Made by a program: the position numbers and the translations under genes
Origin: Oceanospirillum sp964342385
GTDB lineage: Bacteria > Pseudomonadota > Gammaproteobacteria > Pseudomonadales > Halomonadaceae
DNA: 64,000 nt
Assembly (NCBI GenBank): GCA_964342385.1
Contig: CAYFGP010000007.1
Span: 1 to 64,000 of the forward strand
Direction of reading: 5' to 3'
The notes under the pieces: model-generated
The model's database searches: none
What the model saw: only the letters and a program-made list of their open reading frames with translations
Told to the model about the DNA's origin: nothing
Shown: piece by piece, positions 16,465-25,409 of the stretch
Layout of the letters: every line of letters starts with the position of its first letter
How positions within the stretch are numbered: position 1 is the first letter of the stretch

Positions 16465-17658
16465 TTAACCCCGTCTCTTTTTATTTAACCAGTAGAGCGG
16501 GTTAAGTGGCGCGCCTTTTTTACGGATCTCAAAATAAAGCCCGCTTCTGGCTTGGCCACCACTACGACCGGCTGTGGCAATCACTTCACCGGCGTGAATC
16601 CAATCTCCGGGTTCTCTCAGTACGGTCTGGTTATAGCCGTATAGGCTCATATAACCACCGCCGTGATCAAGAATAAGTAGTACGCCATAGCCCCTTAGCC
16701 AGTCGGCAAATACGACTCGTCCAGAGTGTATCGCTTTTACATCCTGGCCTTCATTGGCAATCAGTACCATACCGTTACGCTTCAGTTTACCTTTGATCTG
16801 TTCACTGCCATAGGTATAGCGTACCCGGTTTTTACCGGTTAATGGCCAAGGTAATTGGCGTTTCATCTTGCGGAACGGGCGGGTGTCTTTGGGTACAGGA
16901 ATATTGATAATCGCTGCCTGGACCTCTTTTAACAGCTTCTCCAGTCGGGCTCTATCCTGACCGAGCTTTTTAAGCTCACTGCCCTTACCTTTGATCTCTT
17001 TATCCAGCTTGGCCACCAGGCTCTGGTGGTTTTTCTGTTCGCCCTTCAGGCGATCACGTTTCTGTTCCAGTTTGCCGCGCAAAGACTGCAGGGAGAAGTC
17101 TTTCTGTACAATCTCTTTCTCAACCAGACTCTTTTTCTTGGCCACAGCCAAATATTCATCAATATGTCGGCCACGTTCCCGGTTGATATAGTCGTAATAG
17201 CGTAAAACCCGCGATACCTGATCCGGTTGCTGCTGGTTTAACAGCACCTTCAGATATTCCTGACGACCCATGGCATAAGCGGCGCGGATCTGCTTCTCAA
17301 GAAAATACTTTTGCTGATCCTGCTTACGGGATAGCTCACGCTGTTCCTGGCGTAACTTATCCAGTTGTTTCTGCAGTTTTTTACTGGAATTGATATTGTC
17401 CCGAATACCGCGGGCGGTCTGGGCAATCAGTTTTTCTGATTGCTTAACCTTTTTGGCAGCCTCAGTGCGATCCCCTTTCACTTGGTTAAGGGATTTCTCC
17501 AGGCTTTTGATGCGTTTATTTAACGCTTCCAGCTGTTTCTCTGATGCCTTTTCATTAGCCGCAACAGGTTGTACGACAACAAGAGCCAGGCAGATGATGC
17601 TCAGCAGGTATCGGATGTAGGAAGTGTTAAATAAAAGCACAGGCAATTTGATCATCAA
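16465..17658 (-). CDS. envC: Murein hydrolase activator EnvC
   Basis: A 397-residue periplasmic protein with an N-terminal signal or anchor (about 15-34), a long coiled coil (about 36-265, rich in Lys/Glu/Gln/Arg) and a C-terminal LytM (M23) domain (about 285-395). The LytM zinc ligands are degenerate: the usual HFEIR is YFEIR here and the HLS-type motif is YGYNQ. As in E. coli EnvC, it should therefore act as a non-catalytic activator of septal amidases AmiA/AmiB rather than cut peptidoglycan. It is followed by ctpA about 70 bp on and preceded by gpmI with a hairpin between. Confidence 0.95.
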   Translation of the reverse strand: MMIKLPVLLFNTSYIRYLLSIICLALVVVQPVAANEKASEKQLEALNKRIKSLEKSLNQVKGDRTEAAKKVKQSEKLIAQTARGIRDNINSSKKLQKQLDKLRQEQRELSRKQDQQKYFLEKQIRAAYAMGRQEYLKVLLNQQQPDQVSRVLRYYDYINRERGRHIDEYLAVAKKKSLVEKEIVQKDFSLQSLRGKLEQKRDRLKGEQKNHQSLVAKLDKEIKGKGSELKKLGQDRARLEKLLKEVQAAIINIPVPKDTRPFRKMKRQLPWPLTGKNRVRYTYGSEQIKGKLKRNGMVLIANEGQDVKAIHSGRVVFADWLRGYGVLLILDHGGGYMSLYGYNQTVLREPGDWIHAGEVIATAGRSGGQARSGLYFEIRKKGAPLNPLYWLNKKRRG

Positions 17659-17676
17659 TGATTCATGGGTTCCAAA

Positions 17677-17701
17677 CAGGGGACAAATAATTTGTCCCCT
17701 G
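17677..17701 (-). terminator. Hairpin between gpmI and envC
   Basis: A perfect 11-bp stem (CAGGGGACAAA with TTTGTCCCCTG) and a 3-base loop sit between gpmI and envC. The T tract on the minus strand is weak, so it may attenuate rather than end transcription, or act as a processing site. Confidence 0.6.
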
Positions 17702-17712
17702 ATTTTATAGAC

Positions 17713-19257
17713 TTAGCTGTACTCTACCAGAGTTTCACCAGTCATCTCTTGTGGTTGTTCCAGACCCATGATTTTTAACAGGGTTGGCGCAATATCGCAA
17801 AGACGACCGTCAGATAATTTGATCTGTTGTTCGCGTTGAGTGAAATAAACCAGAGGTACCGGGAAGGTGGTGTGTGCGGTTTGAGCCTGACCGGACTCAG
17901 GATTTACCATCTGTTCAGCGTTACCGTGATCGGCAGTGATCAGGCATTCGCCTCCCACTTCAGCCAGTGCCGCAGTTACTTTGCCCAGGCTCTCATCCAG
18001 AGCTTCTACCGCTTTAACGGCAGCGTCGTATTGACCGGTATGGCCCACCATATCGCCGTTGGCGTAGTTACACACGATCAGGTCGTAGTTACCGCTCTTA
18101 ATGGCTGCAACTAATTTGTCTGTTACTTCCGGGGCACTCATCTCAGGCTGCAGGTCGTAAGTCGCGACTTGAGGAGAAGGCACCAGAACACGGGTTTCAC
18201 CGTCGTATTCGTTTTCACGACCACCACTGAAGAAGAAGGTCACGTGAGCGTATTTTTCTGTTTCAGCGATACGCAGCTGAGTTTTCCCCTGACTGGCCAT
18301 AAACTCACCCAGGGTATTCACCAACTTGTTCGGTGGGAACGCGGTGCTGGTATCGATATCTGCTGCGTATTCGGTCAGCATCACGAAGTCGGCCAGGTTA
18401 CGTACCACAGCACGATCAAAACCGGAGAAGTCACTTTCTACAAAGCTGCGGGTGATCTCACGGGCACGGTCAGCACGGAAGTTCATAAACAGCAGGGCAT
18501 CGCCATCTTCGATCTGAACGCTGTCACCGTTTGGACGGATGCTGCTAGCCGCAACAAACTCATCGTTCTCATCACGCTCGTAAGCAGCGTGCAGTGCGCT
18601 AACCGCATCTTCAAATACATGCTCCGCTTGAGCTTGAGTCAGCAGGTTGTAAGCGGCTTCTACACGATCCCAGCGGTTATCACGATCCATGGCGTAGTAA
18701 CGACCGACCAGAGAGGCTACAAAGCCTACACCCAGCTCTTTCAGCAGGGCGTCGGTTTTTGCGATGGAAGGTTCTGCGCTGCGCGGAGGCATGTCACGAC
18801 CATCCAGGAAACCGTGTACGTAAACCTTTTTCGCACCACGTTCAGCCGCCAGCTTACACGCGGCCAGAATATGATCTTCATGGCTGTGTACACCACCCGG
18901 TGACAGTAGGCCCATCAGATGGACTGCTTTATCTGCTGCAACTGCTTTATCAATAGCCGCTACCAGAGCTTCATTGGAGAAGAAGTCACCATCGGCAATG
19001 GATTTGGTGATACGGGTGAATTCCTGATACACGGTGCGACCGGCACCCAGGTTCATGTGGCCTACTTCTGAGTTACCCATCTGGCCATCAGGCAGACCCA
19101 CTGCCATACCAGAGGTTTCTACCAGAGCTCTAGGTTGGTTTTGCCACAGCTGGTCCCAAACCGGGGTATTCGCATTGTGGATAGCGTTGTGTTCAGCGGT
19201 TTCGCTGTAACCAAAACCGTCAAGGATAATCAGTGCAGTAGGAGTACGTTTAGACAT
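17713..19257 (-). CDS. gpmI: 2,3-bisphosphoglycerate-independent phosphoglycerate mutase
   Basis: GpmI interconverts 3- and 2-phosphoglycerate in glycolysis and gluconeogenesis, using two Mn(II) ions and a phosphoserine intermediate. The 514-residue protein has the full length of the family. The first metal site is in IILDGFGYS, the nucleophilic Ser in GNSEVGHMNLGAGR, and the second metal cluster in ITADHGNAEQM near the C terminus, with HTTFPVPL after it. It is the first gene of the run gpmI-envC-ctpA-yibQ-yjaG, a conserved neighbourhood in pseudomonads and relatives. Confidence 0.98.
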   Translation of the reverse strand: MSKRTPTALIILDGFGYSETAEHNAIHNANTPVWDQLWQNQPRALVETSGMAVGLPDGQMGNSEVGHMNLGAGRTVYQEFTRITKSIADGDFFSNEALVAAIDKAVAADKAVHLMGLLSPGGVHSHEDHILAACKLAAERGAKKVYVHGFLDGRDMPPRSAEPSIAKTDALLKELGVGFVASLVGRYYAMDRDNRWDRVEAAYNLLTQAQAEHVFEDAVSALHAAYERDENDEFVAASSIRPNGDSVQIEDGDALLFMNFRADRAREITRSFVESDFSGFDRAVVRNLADFVMLTEYAADIDTSTAFPPNKLVNTLGEFMASQGKTQLRIAETEKYAHVTFFFSGGRENEYDGETRVLVPSPQVATYDLQPEMSAPEVTDKLVAAIKSGNYDLIVCNYANGDMVGHTGQYDAAVKAVEALDESLGKVTAALAEVGGECLITADHGNAEQMVNPESGQAQTAHTTFPVPLVYFTQREQQIKLSDGRLCDIAPTLLKIMGLEQPQEMTGETLVEYS

Positions 19258-19742
19258 GAGGTAATGAGGTCGCCGTTATAGGGTTGATCTCTAGGGATAT
19301 CGGATAAGCGTTCCATAATACCCCAGTTTCCCCAGAGCGCCCATACTCTTGGCGGACTCTTTCGCCGTAGATCGGCCATAAATGGCGCTTTTTGCTCGCG
19401 GATCAAACCTGAATAGTGCACCGATAAAGTGCATCGTCAAAGATGGACTGGCTATAGTCAGAGAGTTCAAGGCAGAGGGAAAACTGAGTAAAAGAATGAA
19501 AAAAAGGCTTCGGAGATAAAAAATCAGCGGAAAACAAAAAAGCGCGCCATCTTAAGCGGTAAAAAGCGGTTGAGGTTGTGTATACTTACTGCCCGAAAAA
19601 TCGGGCGGGCTAAGTTCGATTTCATCATGGAGCAAAAGTATTGCACTGTGTGCAGCTCAATATGCCAGGAAAATGGCATCTCTTGCGCCGGTAGCGTTTG
19701 TTTCGTGACTTAGGGTTTTAATCAGGCCGACGAGGAAATACC
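19258..19742. other. Divergent promoter region gpmI / yibN
   Basis: 485 bp between gpmI (minus) and yibN (plus). I see a dyad TGCAC-N7-GTGCA at 19417-19433, a GCCCGA/TCGGGC hairpin at about 19591-19606, TATACT at about 19579 as a possible -10, and further small dyads (TGCACTGTGTGCA, ATGCCAGGAAAATGGCAT) near 19644-19678. No gene was recognised. The yibN leader from TATACT is about 160 bases and quite structured. Confidence 0.5.
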
Positions 19743-20159
19743 TTGGAACAGTTTATTGAGTTTGCGACCAATCACTGGGAGCTGGCAGGCACATTTGTCA
19801 TCTTATTGATCCTGTGGTTGGTATATGAATTTACCAATGGCACTAAATCACTGAGCACCCATGAAGCCACCATGCTGGTGAACCGTGAAGACGGTGTATT
19901 TCTGGACATCCGTGACCGTAACGACTTTAAAAAGGGCCACATTGCTGGCGCGGTAAATATCGCACTGGCCAGCCTGAAAGATCGTACCGGTGAGTTGGAG
20001 AAGTACCGTAACAAGCCTGTGATCGTGGTATGTAAGATGGGTACTACGGCCAGCACTGCGGTAAGCATGCTGCAAAAAGAAGGTTTTGATAATGCCCGTG
20101 CACTGCGCGGTGGCATGAGCCAGTGGCAGGGTGATAACCTGCCGGTAGTGACTAAGTAG
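19743..20159 (+). CDS. yibN: Membrane-anchored rhodanese-like protein (YibN)
   Basis: A 138-residue protein with one N-terminal membrane helix (about 13-30) and a cytoplasmic rhodanese domain (about 40-135). The active-site Cys is in VVCKMGTTAS, the domain starts with VFLDIRDRNDFKKGHIAGAVNI, and the closing ALRGGMSQW is typical. It matches E. coli YibN, found beside secB. The start is TTG at 19743 after CGAGGAAA; no ATG in frame is better placed. In Pseudomonas and enterics a glutaredoxin gene (grxC) stands between yibN and secB; here it is missing. Confidence 0.93.
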   Translation: MEQFIEFATNHWELAGTFVILLILWLVYEFTNGTKSLSTHEATMLVNREDGVFLDIRDRNDFKKGHIAGAVNIALASLKDRTGELEKYRNKPVIVVCKMGTTASTAVSMLQKEGFDNARALRGGMSQWQGDNLPVVTK

Positions 20160-20295
20160 TCGGTATAAGGTTTAGCGGGGATGCTAAATCCTAAATCAAC
20201 AAACTGGTTGGCGGGGCGCTGAGCCTTAGCGATCTGTCAGCATACAAAACTATTTCTCTAGTCAAAAATAGAGCACTTTATTTAAAGGAATACTC

Positions 20296-20760
20296 ATGAG
20301 CGAACAACAACCTCAATTCTCTCTGCAGCGTATCTACGTTAAAGATATGTCTTTTGAAGCTCCAGGCTCCCCTTTTATCTTCCAACAGGATTGGGCGCCT
20401 AAGGTAAACCTGGATCTGAACTCTAACAGCCAGCAGATCGCTGAAGATCTGTTCGAGGTTGTGGTTTCTCTGACCGTTACAGTGACTAACGAAGAGGAAG
20501 GTCAGGAAGAGCCAAAAACGGCATTCCTGGTAGAAGTACAGCAAGCGGGCCTGTTCCACATTGCTGGTCTGGAAGAAGCGCAACTGCACCACACTCTGGG
20601 TGCTTTCTGCCCGAACGTACTGTTCCCGTACGCACGTGAAGCGATCGACAATGCCGTTAATCGTGGTAGCTTCCCAGCACTGATGCTGGCACCAGTAAAC
20701 TTTGACGCTCTGTACGCAGAAGCGATGCAGCGTCAAGCCGCAGAAGCTGGCAACGCCTAA
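20296..20760 (+). CDS. secB: Protein-export chaperone SecB
   Basis: SecB binds unfolded precursors and hands them to SecA. The 154-residue protein has the family start FSLQRIYVKDMSFEAPGSP, the block NLDLNSNSQQIAEDLFEVVVSLTVT, and the signature CPNVLFPYAREAIDNAVNRGSFPALMLAPVNFDALY. The acidic, glutamine-rich ends are normal. AAAGGAA precedes the ATG. rsmE follows after three bases, so the two are probably cotranscribed. Confidence 0.98.
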   Translation: MSEQQPQFSLQRIYVKDMSFEAPGSPFIFQQDWAPKVNLDLNSNSQQIAEDLFEVVVSLTVTVTNEEEGQEEPKTAFLVEVQQAGLFHIAGLEEAQLHHTLGAFCPNVLFPYAREAIDNAVNRGSFPALMLAPVNFDALYAEAMQRQAAEAGNA

Positions 20761-20763
20761 TCT

Positions 20764-21489
20764 ATGGCGACACCGCGTATCTATACCCGACAGCCACTGG
20801 TTGTCGGGCAGGTCATCGAACTGGATGATGCTGCGGCCCGCCATGTGGGCCTGGTACTGCGTATGAAAGCCGGACAGCCGCTAACGCTTTTTAATGGCGA
20901 AGGCGGCTGTTTTTCAGCCAGTATTGTGCAGTCCAGTAAGCGCTCTGTTTCTGTGGAGCTGCTTGAACACTTCCCCGATGAGAAAGAATCCCCGCTTAAG
21001 GTGCATTTGGCACAATCGATCTCCAAAGGCGATCGCATGGAATATGCCATTCAAAAAGCTACCGAGCTGGGAATTTCTGAAATCACCCCCATCTATAGCG
21101 AACATGGTGATGTGCGCTTAAAAGCCGACCGGGCAGAAAAGAAGCAGCAGCATTGGCAGCAGGTGGCAATCAGTGCCTGTGAACAATGCCAGCGTAACCG
21201 CGTGCCAGTGGTACATGCCCCTGTTTCTTTAGAGCAATGGCTGCAACAGACACAAGCGGATCTCAAGCTGGTGCTGCATCATAGAACCGAGCAGAAGCTG
21301 AGTGGTTATGATCAACCGCAGACTGTCGCTTTATTAATCGGTCCGGAGGGTGGACTGTCTGCCAATGAAATCACTTTGGCGGAACAGCAGAATTTTAAGG
21401 CACTGGCTCTGGGGCCCAGAGTGCTGCGAACCGAAACGGCACCTGTGGTGGCCATGAGCGTCTTACAGTATTGCTGGGGCGACTTTTAA
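20764..21489 (+). CDS. rsmE: 16S rRNA (uracil-1498-N3)-methyltransferase RsmE
   Basis: RsmE methylates U1498 in the decoding region of 16S rRNA using S-adenosylmethionine. The 241-residue protein has an N-terminal PUA-like domain (about 1-70) and a SPOUT domain whose trefoil knot shows LLIGPEGGLSANEI (about 191-204) and LGPRVLRTETAPVVAMS. ISKGDRMEYAIQKATELGI is the other family block. It sits between secB and gshB; rsmE-gshB is a very common pair. Confidence 0.97.
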   Translation: MATPRIYTRQPLVVGQVIELDDAAARHVGLVLRMKAGQPLTLFNGEGGCFSASIVQSSKRSVSVELLEHFPDEKESPLKVHLAQSISKGDRMEYAIQKATELGISEITPIYSEHGDVRLKADRAEKKQQHWQQVAISACEQCQRNRVPVVHAPVSLEQWLQQTQADLKLVLHHRTEQKLSGYDQPQTVALLIGPEGGLSANEITLAEQQNFKALALGPRVLRTETAPVVAMSVLQYCWGDF

Positions 21490-21561
21490 TACCTTTTGGA
21501 TTTTTACACTTCCAGGTAAGTGCCCCCTAAATTTTTATCTCTAGCGTTGGAGAGAGTGACG

Positions 21562-22515
21562 ATGACGATCAAACTGGGTGTGGTGATGGATCCTATCGAA
21601 GGGATCAACTTTAAAAAAGACACCACGCTGGCCATGTTATGGGCGGCTCAGGACCGTGGCTGGGAACTGTTTTATATGCGTCAGGACGATCTGTTCCTGC
21701 AGCAAGGCAAGGCTATGGCGGCGATGAAACCGCTGAAAGTCTCCCGTGACCCGGATAACTTTTACGAGTTGGGTGACGAGCAGATCTGCAGCATGGCAGA
21801 GCTGGATACCGTGCTGATGCGCAAAGATCCCCCGTTTGATACCGAATTTTTGAACGCCACCTATCTGCTGGAACAGGCAGAGCGTGAGGGCGTTTTAGTG
21901 GTGAACAAACCACAAAGCCTGCGTGACTGTAACGAAAAGCTGTTTGCCCAGCAGTTTCCTGAATGTTGTCCACCAACAGTCGTGAGCCGTCGGGAAGATA
22001 TTTTGCGTGCTTTCCATGCCGAGCATAAAGATGTGATCTTTAAGCCGCTGGATGGCATGGGCGGTACTGGCATCTTTCGCGTGAAAGAAGATGGCCTCAA
22101 TATGGGCGCGATTCTGGAAACCCTGACCAAGATGGGCCAGGAACAGATTATGGCGCAGAAGTACCTGCCTGAGATTGTTGATGGCGATACCCGAATTCTC
22201 ATGGTTGATGGCAAGCCGGTACCTTATGGTCTGGCGCGTATCCCAACCAAGGGCGAAGTACGGGGTAACCTGGCTGCGGGCGGTTCCGGTGTCGGTCGTC
22301 CTCTGACTGATCGGGATTACTGGCTGTGTGAGCAAGTGGCTCCGGTCGTTAAAGAGAAAGGCCTGCTGTTTGTGGGGTTGGATGTAATTGGCGGTTATAT
22401 GACCGAGCTGAATGTCACCAGCCCGACCTGTGTCCGTGAACTGAATGATCAGTTTGGTCTGGATATCGCGGCCGATCTGATGAATGTGATTGCGGAAAAG
22501 CTGGCTGCCCGTTAA
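21562..22515 (+). CDS. gshB: Glutathione synthetase
   Basis: GshB joins gamma-glutamylcysteine and glycine with ATP. The 317-residue ATP-grasp enzyme has the N-terminal block MDPIEGINFKKDTTLAML, the ATP-binding DVIFKPLDGMGGTGIFR, the loop AQKYLPEIVDGDTRILMVDG and the metal site ELNVTSPTCVRELN. The start at 21562 follows GGAGAGAG; an in-frame ATG 42 bases earlier has no ribosome site. It lies in the constant row rsmE-gshB-tonB-yqgE-ruvX. Confidence 0.98.
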   Translation: MTIKLGVVMDPIEGINFKKDTTLAMLWAAQDRGWELFYMRQDDLFLQQGKAMAAMKPLKVSRDPDNFYELGDEQICSMAELDTVLMRKDPPFDTEFLNATYLLEQAEREGVLVVNKPQSLRDCNEKLFAQQFPECCPPTVVSRREDILRAFHAEHKDVIFKPLDGMGGTGIFRVKEDGLNMGAILETLTKMGQEQIMAQKYLPEIVDGDTRILMVDGKPVPYGLARIPTKGEVRGNLAAGGSGVGRPLTDRDYWLCEQVAPVVKEKGLLFVGLDVIGGYMTELNVTSPTCVRELNDQFGLDIAADLMNVIAEKLAAR

Positions 22516-22554
22516 GGGGGCCTGATTGTTGGTTCTAAACACTGATAGCGTGCG

Positions 22555-23664
22555 ATGACTGATCTCAACACCATCACTCACCCGGATAGCCAGGTTTCAG
22601 CCCTGGATCGGTTAGCCTTTACCTTGTTATTGGCGCTGGTGGTGCATTTTCTGATCTGGGCGGGTTGGGATGTGGCCTTACCTGTGAGCGAAGAGCCCCC
22701 TGAAAGGAAAGTGATCAGCACTCTGCATGTGACGCTCACCAAAGGTCCGGCTGAAAAAGTCACCGAACCTGTGAAACATATTGCTGAACAAGACCAACAG
22801 GCCAGTGGTCAAACAGATTTAGATCAGGAGCCAGTTCAGGCTGCAACGCCACCGCCACCCAGTGTGACTGAAGCGGCAGAGCAGGAGCCTGTACCACCTT
22901 TGCCAGAGCAACAGGCATCTGTTGAGCAAGACGCGTTACCAGAGCCTGAGGTGGTGGATCATTCTCCTGTTCAGCCTGTACCTGAACCTCAGGTAGAAGA
23001 GGTTGTTGAAAATCATGCTGAGCCGATTGTTGAAGAAACAGTGGCTGAAAAGGCTATTGAACAAGCACCTGCTAAACTAAAACAAGTTGAAGCGGTTATT
23101 GAGCCGGAGGTAGAAGCAAAACCAGAGCCTTTGCCTGTCGCAAAACAGGAGCCTCTGAAAGCAACGGAACCGGTTAAAGCTCAGCAACAGTCTGCCCGTG
23201 CTGTCGAACAGCCTAATGTTGAGCCTGATATTAATGCTCAGGCGTTGCTGGAGCGCAGTTTAGAAATCGCTCGCCTGGAAGCAGAGCAAAAAGCGTTAGC
23301 GAATCAATATGCGCAGCGACCTAAGGTCAGGACGTTATCGACCCAAACCGCCACCGCGTCGGATGATGTGTTTTATCTGCGTCAGTGGCAGGAACGGATC
23401 GAACGGATGGGTAATCTGAACTATCCTGAGCGAGCCAGGGCAGAAAAGCTGTCGGGTCGGCTCAGGGTGCTGGTATCGTTAGAACCGGATGGCAGCCTGC
23501 GGGATGTGCGGGTGTTAGAATCCTCCGGCCATGATGTTTTAGATCGGGCGGCAATCAGTATCGTTCGCCTGTCAGCTCCATTTGCGCCTTTTCCCCCTTC
23601 GATTCGGGAGCGCACAGACATTCTCGAAATTATCCGTACCTGGCAGTTCGGGGATGGCAACTAA
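22555..23664 (+). CDS. TonB-like energy transducer
   Basis: A 369-residue protein with a membrane helix near residues 18-38 (FTLLLALVVHFLIW), a Pro/Glu/Val/Gln-rich periplasmic spacer of about 180 residues, a short helix near 230-255, and a C-terminal TonB domain (about 275-367) with LRVLVSLEPDGSLRDVRVLESSGHDVLDRAA. TonB carries proton-motive energy to outer-membrane transporters or other envelope machines. No exbB or exbD lies nearby. In pseudomonads the tonB-like gene in this gshB-yqgE place is not the main iron TonB, so the partner is uncertain. The ATG lacks a good ribosome site. Confidence 0.93.
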   Translation: MTDLNTITHPDSQVSALDRLAFTLLLALVVHFLIWAGWDVALPVSEEPPERKVISTLHVTLTKGPAEKVTEPVKHIAEQDQQASGQTDLDQEPVQAATPPPPSVTEAAEQEPVPPLPEQQASVEQDALPEPEVVDHSPVQPVPEPQVEEVVENHAEPIVEETVAEKAIEQAPAKLKQVEAVIEPEVEAKPEPLPVAKQEPLKATEPVKAQQQSARAVEQPNVEPDINAQALLERSLEIARLEAEQKALANQYAQRPKVRTLSTQTATASDDVFYLRQWQERIERMGNLNYPERARAEKLSGRLRVLVSLEPDGSLRDVRVLESSGHDVLDRAAISIVRLSAPFAPFPPSIRERTDILEIIRTWQFGDGN

Positions 23665-23717
23665 TTTGGCGATTAAGGCTTTACCGAATATAAGTCGCCA
23701 TAAAGAAAGGTCAATTG

Positions 23718-24299
23718 ATGAGTCAATTCCAAAGTTTGCGTAACCATTTTCTGATTGCGATGCCTCATCTGGAAGATTCCAATTTTTCCGGTACCGTAAC
23801 CTATATCTGTGAGCACAATGAAGACGGTGCTCTGGGGATCGTGATCAATAAACCCCTGGAACAACTGGAAGTGGCCGAGCTGTTTGCTCAGCTGGAGCTA
23901 CCCAACCCCAATAGTGGTCTGTCTGAGTACGAAGAAGTGGTCAGTCATATCTACGAAGGTGGTCCAGTACACCATGAAAGGGGCTTTATTGTTCATACCG
24001 GCAGTGCCAATTGGGATTCCAGTCTGCAGGTGAGTGATGAACTGTCGCTGACTACCTCGGTGGATATTCTGGATGCGATCGCTAATCGTCGAGGCCCACA
24101 GCAGTTTCTAATTGCACTGGGTTGTGCCGGTTGGGAAGGCGGCCAGCTGGAAAAAGAGCTGCAGGAAAACACCTGGCTGACCTGTCCCGCCAATAGCACG
24201 GTACTGTTTGATAGCCCGGTTGAAGGTAAACTGCAGGCCGCTGCAGGATTGTTAGGTATTGATATCAACTTGCTGAGCAGTCAGGCCGGACACGCATGA
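23718..24299 (+). CDS. yqgE: YqgE/AlgH family protein
   Basis: A 193-residue cytosolic protein of the YqgE/AlgH family (DUF179). Marks are the start LRNHFLIAMPHLEDSNFSGTVT, then GALGIVINKPL, GGPVHHERGFIVH and the end of the domain LGCAGWEGGQLEKEL with ENTWLTCPA. In Pseudomonas the homologue AlgH affects alginate and other secondary traits, but the biochemical role is unknown. ATG 23718 after AAAGAAAGG is preferred to the TTG one codon earlier. Its stop overlaps the ruvX start (ATGA). Confidence 0.96.
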   Translation: MSQFQSLRNHFLIAMPHLEDSNFSGTVTYICEHNEDGALGIVINKPLEQLEVAELFAQLELPNPNSGLSEYEEVVSHIYEGGPVHHERGFIVHTGSANWDSSLQVSDELSLTTSVDILDAIANRRGPQQFLIALGCAGWEGGQLEKELQENTWLTCPANSTVLFDSPVEGKLQAAAGLLGIDINLLSSQAGHA

Positions 24300-24733
24300 G
24301 TCAGAACATCGGACAACGTACTATCCTCGCCTTTGATTTTGGCACCACACGGATAGGGGTTGCGGTCGGCCAGGAGATGCTGGGTACTTCGACTGCCCTG
24401 ACGCCGATACCGGCCCGTGATGGTATCCCCAATAAAGAAGAGCTGAAGCGTCTGATTGATGATTGGCAGCCCGATGCCTTTGTCGTTGGTATCCCGCTCA
24501 ATATGGACGGCACCGAAAGCGAAATGAGCCGTCGGGCGCGTAAGTTTGGTAATCGTCTGCATGGCCAGTACGGTAAACCCTTTTTTGGCATGGACGAGCG
24601 TGGTACAACAAAACAAGCCAAAGCGATTGCCAAAGATCTGGGCCATAAGGGCAGCTATAAAGATAATCCCGTGGACGGTATCGCCGCGCAATTGATTCTG
24701 GATTCCTGGTTTGAGCTCCAGGCTCAAGCCTGA
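24296..24733 (+). CDS. ruvX: RuvX/YqgF, putative Holliday junction resolvase / pre-16S rRNA nuclease
   Basis: A 145-residue RNase H-fold nuclease. The first acidic residue is in LAFDFGTTRIGVAVG, and FVVGIPLNMDGTES and GMDERGTTKQA carry the other conserved residues; VDGIAAQLIL is the C-terminal acidic motif. In E. coli YqgF processes the 5' end of 16S rRNA; Holliday-junction activity has also been proposed. It overlaps yqgE by four bases and precedes pyrR by about 40 bp, the standard yqgE-ruvX-pyrR-pyrB order of Pseudomonas relatives. Confidence 0.97.
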   Translation: MSQNIGQRTILAFDFGTTRIGVAVGQEMLGTSTALTPIPARDGIPNKEELKRLIDDWQPDAFVVGIPLNMDGTESEMSRRARKFGNRLHGQYGKPFFGMDERGTTKQAKAIAKDLGHKGSYKDNPVDGIAAQLILDSWFELQAQA

Positions 24734-24772
24734 TTTTTTCGTGCCTGAAAATGGATGGTTAAGGGTAGACCT

Positions 24773-25288
24773 ATGACACAAACCACGACTTTACCCGAGG
24801 TCGAACAGTTGATCGCCCAGCTGGCCGATCAGCTCAAGCAATATATTTCCGATAAACAGCTGGATCAGATCGCCATGGTGGGTATCCACTCCGGTGGCGT
24901 TTGGATCGCCGAGCGTCTGCATCAGCTGCTGCAACACGATGAAGCCCTGGGTGCGCTGGATATCTCTTTTTATCGCGATGATTACACCCGTGTGGGCCTA
25001 AATCCCAATGTCAAACCATCTAATCTGCCGTTTGCCACCGAAGGTCGCCATATCGTGCTGGTGGATGATGTGATTATGAGTGGCCGTACCATTCGAGCCG
25101 CCATGAACGAGCTGTTTGATTACGGTCGTCCTGCATCCATCACGCTGGTGACGCTGTTGGATCTGCCTGGCCGTGAGTTGCCAATTCAACCGGATCTGTG
25201 TGCACAGACTCTGGATCTGGCACCGGGTGAGCGCATTAAGCTAACCGGTCCGGATAATATGACGCTGGAGCTGCAAAACGCTGAATAA
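24773..25288 (+). CDS. pyrR: PyrR bifunctional regulator / uracil phosphoribosyltransferase
   Basis: A 171-residue type I phosphoribosyltransferase of the PyrR family. The PRPP loop VLVDDVIMSGRTIRAAMNEL is complete and the N-terminal GIHSGGVWIAERL and SFYRDDYTRVG blocks fit the family. In Gram-positives PyrR binds pyr mRNA; in Pseudomonas it stands before pyrB and its regulatory role is less clear. I take ATG 24773 (after AAGGGTAG) over 24755. A hairpin at 25334-25355 lies between pyrR and pyrB and could be a control site. Confidence 0.95.
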   Translation: MTQTTTLPEVEQLIAQLADQLKQYISDKQLDQIAMVGIHSGGVWIAERLHQLLQHDEALGALDISFYRDDYTRVGLNPNVKPSNLPFATEGRHIVLVDDVIMSGRTIRAAMNELFDYGRPASITLVTLLDLPGRELPIQPDLCAQTLDLAPGERIKLTGPDNMTLELQNAE

Positions 25289-25333
25289 ACCCGCAGTGGT
25301 TACGTCTATTGCGCTTCAGCCTATGTTTTAGAT

Positions 25334-25355
25334 AGGGTCCACGCCCGTGGGCCCT
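25334..25355 (+). promoter_or_regulatory. Hairpin between pyrR and pyrB
   Basis: A ten-base-pair inverted repeat, AGGGTCCACG with CGTGGGCCCT (one T-G pair), with only a CC at its centre. It has no T tract, so it is not a standard terminator. Its place in the 121-bp pyrR-pyrB gap makes it a candidate for pyrimidine control, but that is inference. Confidence 0.4.
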
Positions 25356-25409
25356 ACACGTTGTAATAACCCGAATCCTTAACCCTGTAACGCTGGTGAG
25401 TACCGCCCC

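Noticed and set aside
16465..16800. EnvC as an active M23 endopeptidase
   Set aside because: The zinc-binding residues are degenerate (YFEIR for HFEIR), as in known non-catalytic EnvC activators.
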